DNA of 5,358 nucleotides from Chromatiales bacterium (lineage in GTDB: Bacteria > Pseudomonadota > Gammaproteobacteria > UBA6429 > Thiohalophilaceae). Below the pieces are notes generated by a model. The model did no database searches and was not told the origin of the DNA. It worked only from the letters and a program-made list of their open reading frames with translations. Where the stretch lies: contig JALUTJ010000186.1 of NCBI GenBank assembly GCA_027057985.1, positions 1-5,358 of the forward strand, read 5' to 3'. The translations under genes were made by a program, and so were the position numbers. Each line of letters opens with the position of its first letter. The first letter of the stretch is position 1. Positions 4,781 through 5,358 of this stretch are shown piece after piece.

Positions 4781-5358
4781 ATGTCAGCACAACAGCCAAA
4801 TCAGGCGCACAAAAGTTCGCCAAAAGTCCGCTTTATCGAGATCCAGCCCGATCAGGCCGGTCAGCGCATCGATAATTTCCTGCTCTGCCAGCTCAAGGGT
4901 GTGCCTAAAAGCATGATTTATCGTATCGTGCGTAAAGGTGAAGTCCGGGTCAACAAGGGGCGAATCAAGCCGGAATACCGTCTCAAGGCCGGTGATACAG
5001 TGCGAATTCCACCGGTGCGACAGCCAGAACCTCGAGATCCGGCACAGGTACCGCAGAAATTACTACAACAGATTGAATCCCGCATACTTTTTGAGGATAA
5101 ACGTATCCTGGTACTGAACAAGCCCTCGGGCGTAGCCGTGCACGGGGGCAGTGGCCTGAGTTTCGGTATTATCGAGATTCTGCGCCAGCTGCGCCCAGCG
5201 TGTCAGCAACTTGAACTGGTTCACCGGCTCGATCGCGATACCTCGGGCTGTCTTGTCGTGGCGAAAAAACGCAGTGCATTGCGGCGTCTGCATGAACAAC
5301 TGCGCCAGGGGACGATGGACAAGCGTTATCTCGCCCTCTTAAAAGGTAAATGGCAGGG
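4781..5358 (+). CDS. rluC: 23S rRNA pseudouridine(955/2504/2580) synthase RluC (3' partial)
   Basis: The first 192 residues of RluC (E. coli protein 319 aa); the end is cut by the window edge. The enzyme converts U955, U2504 and U2580 of 23S rRNA to pseudouridine. An S4 RNA-binding domain occupies about 28-78 ([41 protein letters not shown]). The catalytic domain begins at about 103, with [19 protein letters not shown] (111-129) and the RluA-family signature HRLDRDTSG (148-156), where Asp151 is the catalytic aspartate. The match to E. coli RluC is close along the whole length, and the divergent pairing with rne is the usual arrangement. ATG 4781 has no Shine-Dalgarno; an in-frame ATG at 4754 also lacks one and lies upstream of the likely promoter. 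Conserved sequence begins near residue 16, which supports 4781. Confidence 0.95.
   Translation, partial: MSAQQPNQAHKSSPKVRFIEIQPDQAGQRIDNFLLCQLKGVPKSMIYRIVRKGEVRVNKGRIKPEYRLKAGDTVRIPPVRQPEPRDPAQVPQKLLQQIESRILFEDKRILVLNKPSGVAVHGGSGLSFGIIEILRQLRPACQQLELVHRLDRDTSGCLVVAKKRSALRRLHEQLRQGTMDKRYLALLKGKWQ

Noticed and set aside
4918..5299. Minus strand frames of 67 and 78 codons opposite rluC
   Set aside because: Both lie opposite conserved RluC sequence, overlap each other and show no ribosome site or domain.
1..5358. Mobile elements, CRISPR array, tRNA genes or a defence system
   Set aside because: No transposase or integrase coding sequence, no regular repeat-spacer array, no tRNA-like cloverleaf with a CCA end, and no foreign-looking gene cluster; the periodic DNA repeats all lie in frame inside rne.

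Overview
The window looks like the core chromosome of a non-enteric gammaproteobacterium with a polar-flagellum type chemotaxis cluster. Two things point there. RNase E and RluC are close to the Escherichia coli proteins and divergently transcribed, as they are in that class. They sit beside a run of CheW-domain protein, CheW and DUF2802 protein, the order found at the end of the flagellar/chemotaxis operon of Pseudomonas and Vibrio. I cannot name the genus; a Methylophaga/Thiotrichales-like organism is a guess only.

Left part (1-1811, + strand): the end of a chemotaxis operon. A 5'-truncated CheW-domain protein (ParP-like) is followed by a 104-bp gap holding a well-formed sigma-54 type promoter and a hairpin at the predicted transcript start. 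Then come cheW, a 60-codon lysine/histidine-rich small ORF, and a single-pass membrane DUF2802 protein whose start overlaps the small ORF's stop (TAATG). The two CheW-fold proteins would act in the chemosensory array with CheA and the receptors.

Middle (1812-4329): a compact bidirectional terminator separates the chemotaxis operon from rne on the minus strand. The 809-aa RNase E has a full catalytic half with all the key residues, a short amphipathic membrane anchor, arginine-rich RNA-binding stretches, a 12-residue tandem repeat and a Lys/Ala/Pro-rich tail. It is clearly shorter than the E. coli enzyme (1061 aa).

Right part (4330-5358): a 451-bp divergent intergenic region. It holds a candidate rne promoter (4712-4740, minus) that would give a leader of about 376 nt, full of inverted repeats as expected for rne autoregulation. 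A candidate extended -10 promoter would start rluC transcription exactly at its ATG. rluC (23S rRNA pseudouridine synthase) runs off the right edge.

No mobile element, CRISPR array, tRNA or rRNA is visible. The genes are ordinary core genes; the less explained material is the small ORF, the DUF2802 protein, the cheW leader, the rne leader folds and the repeat-built rne tail.
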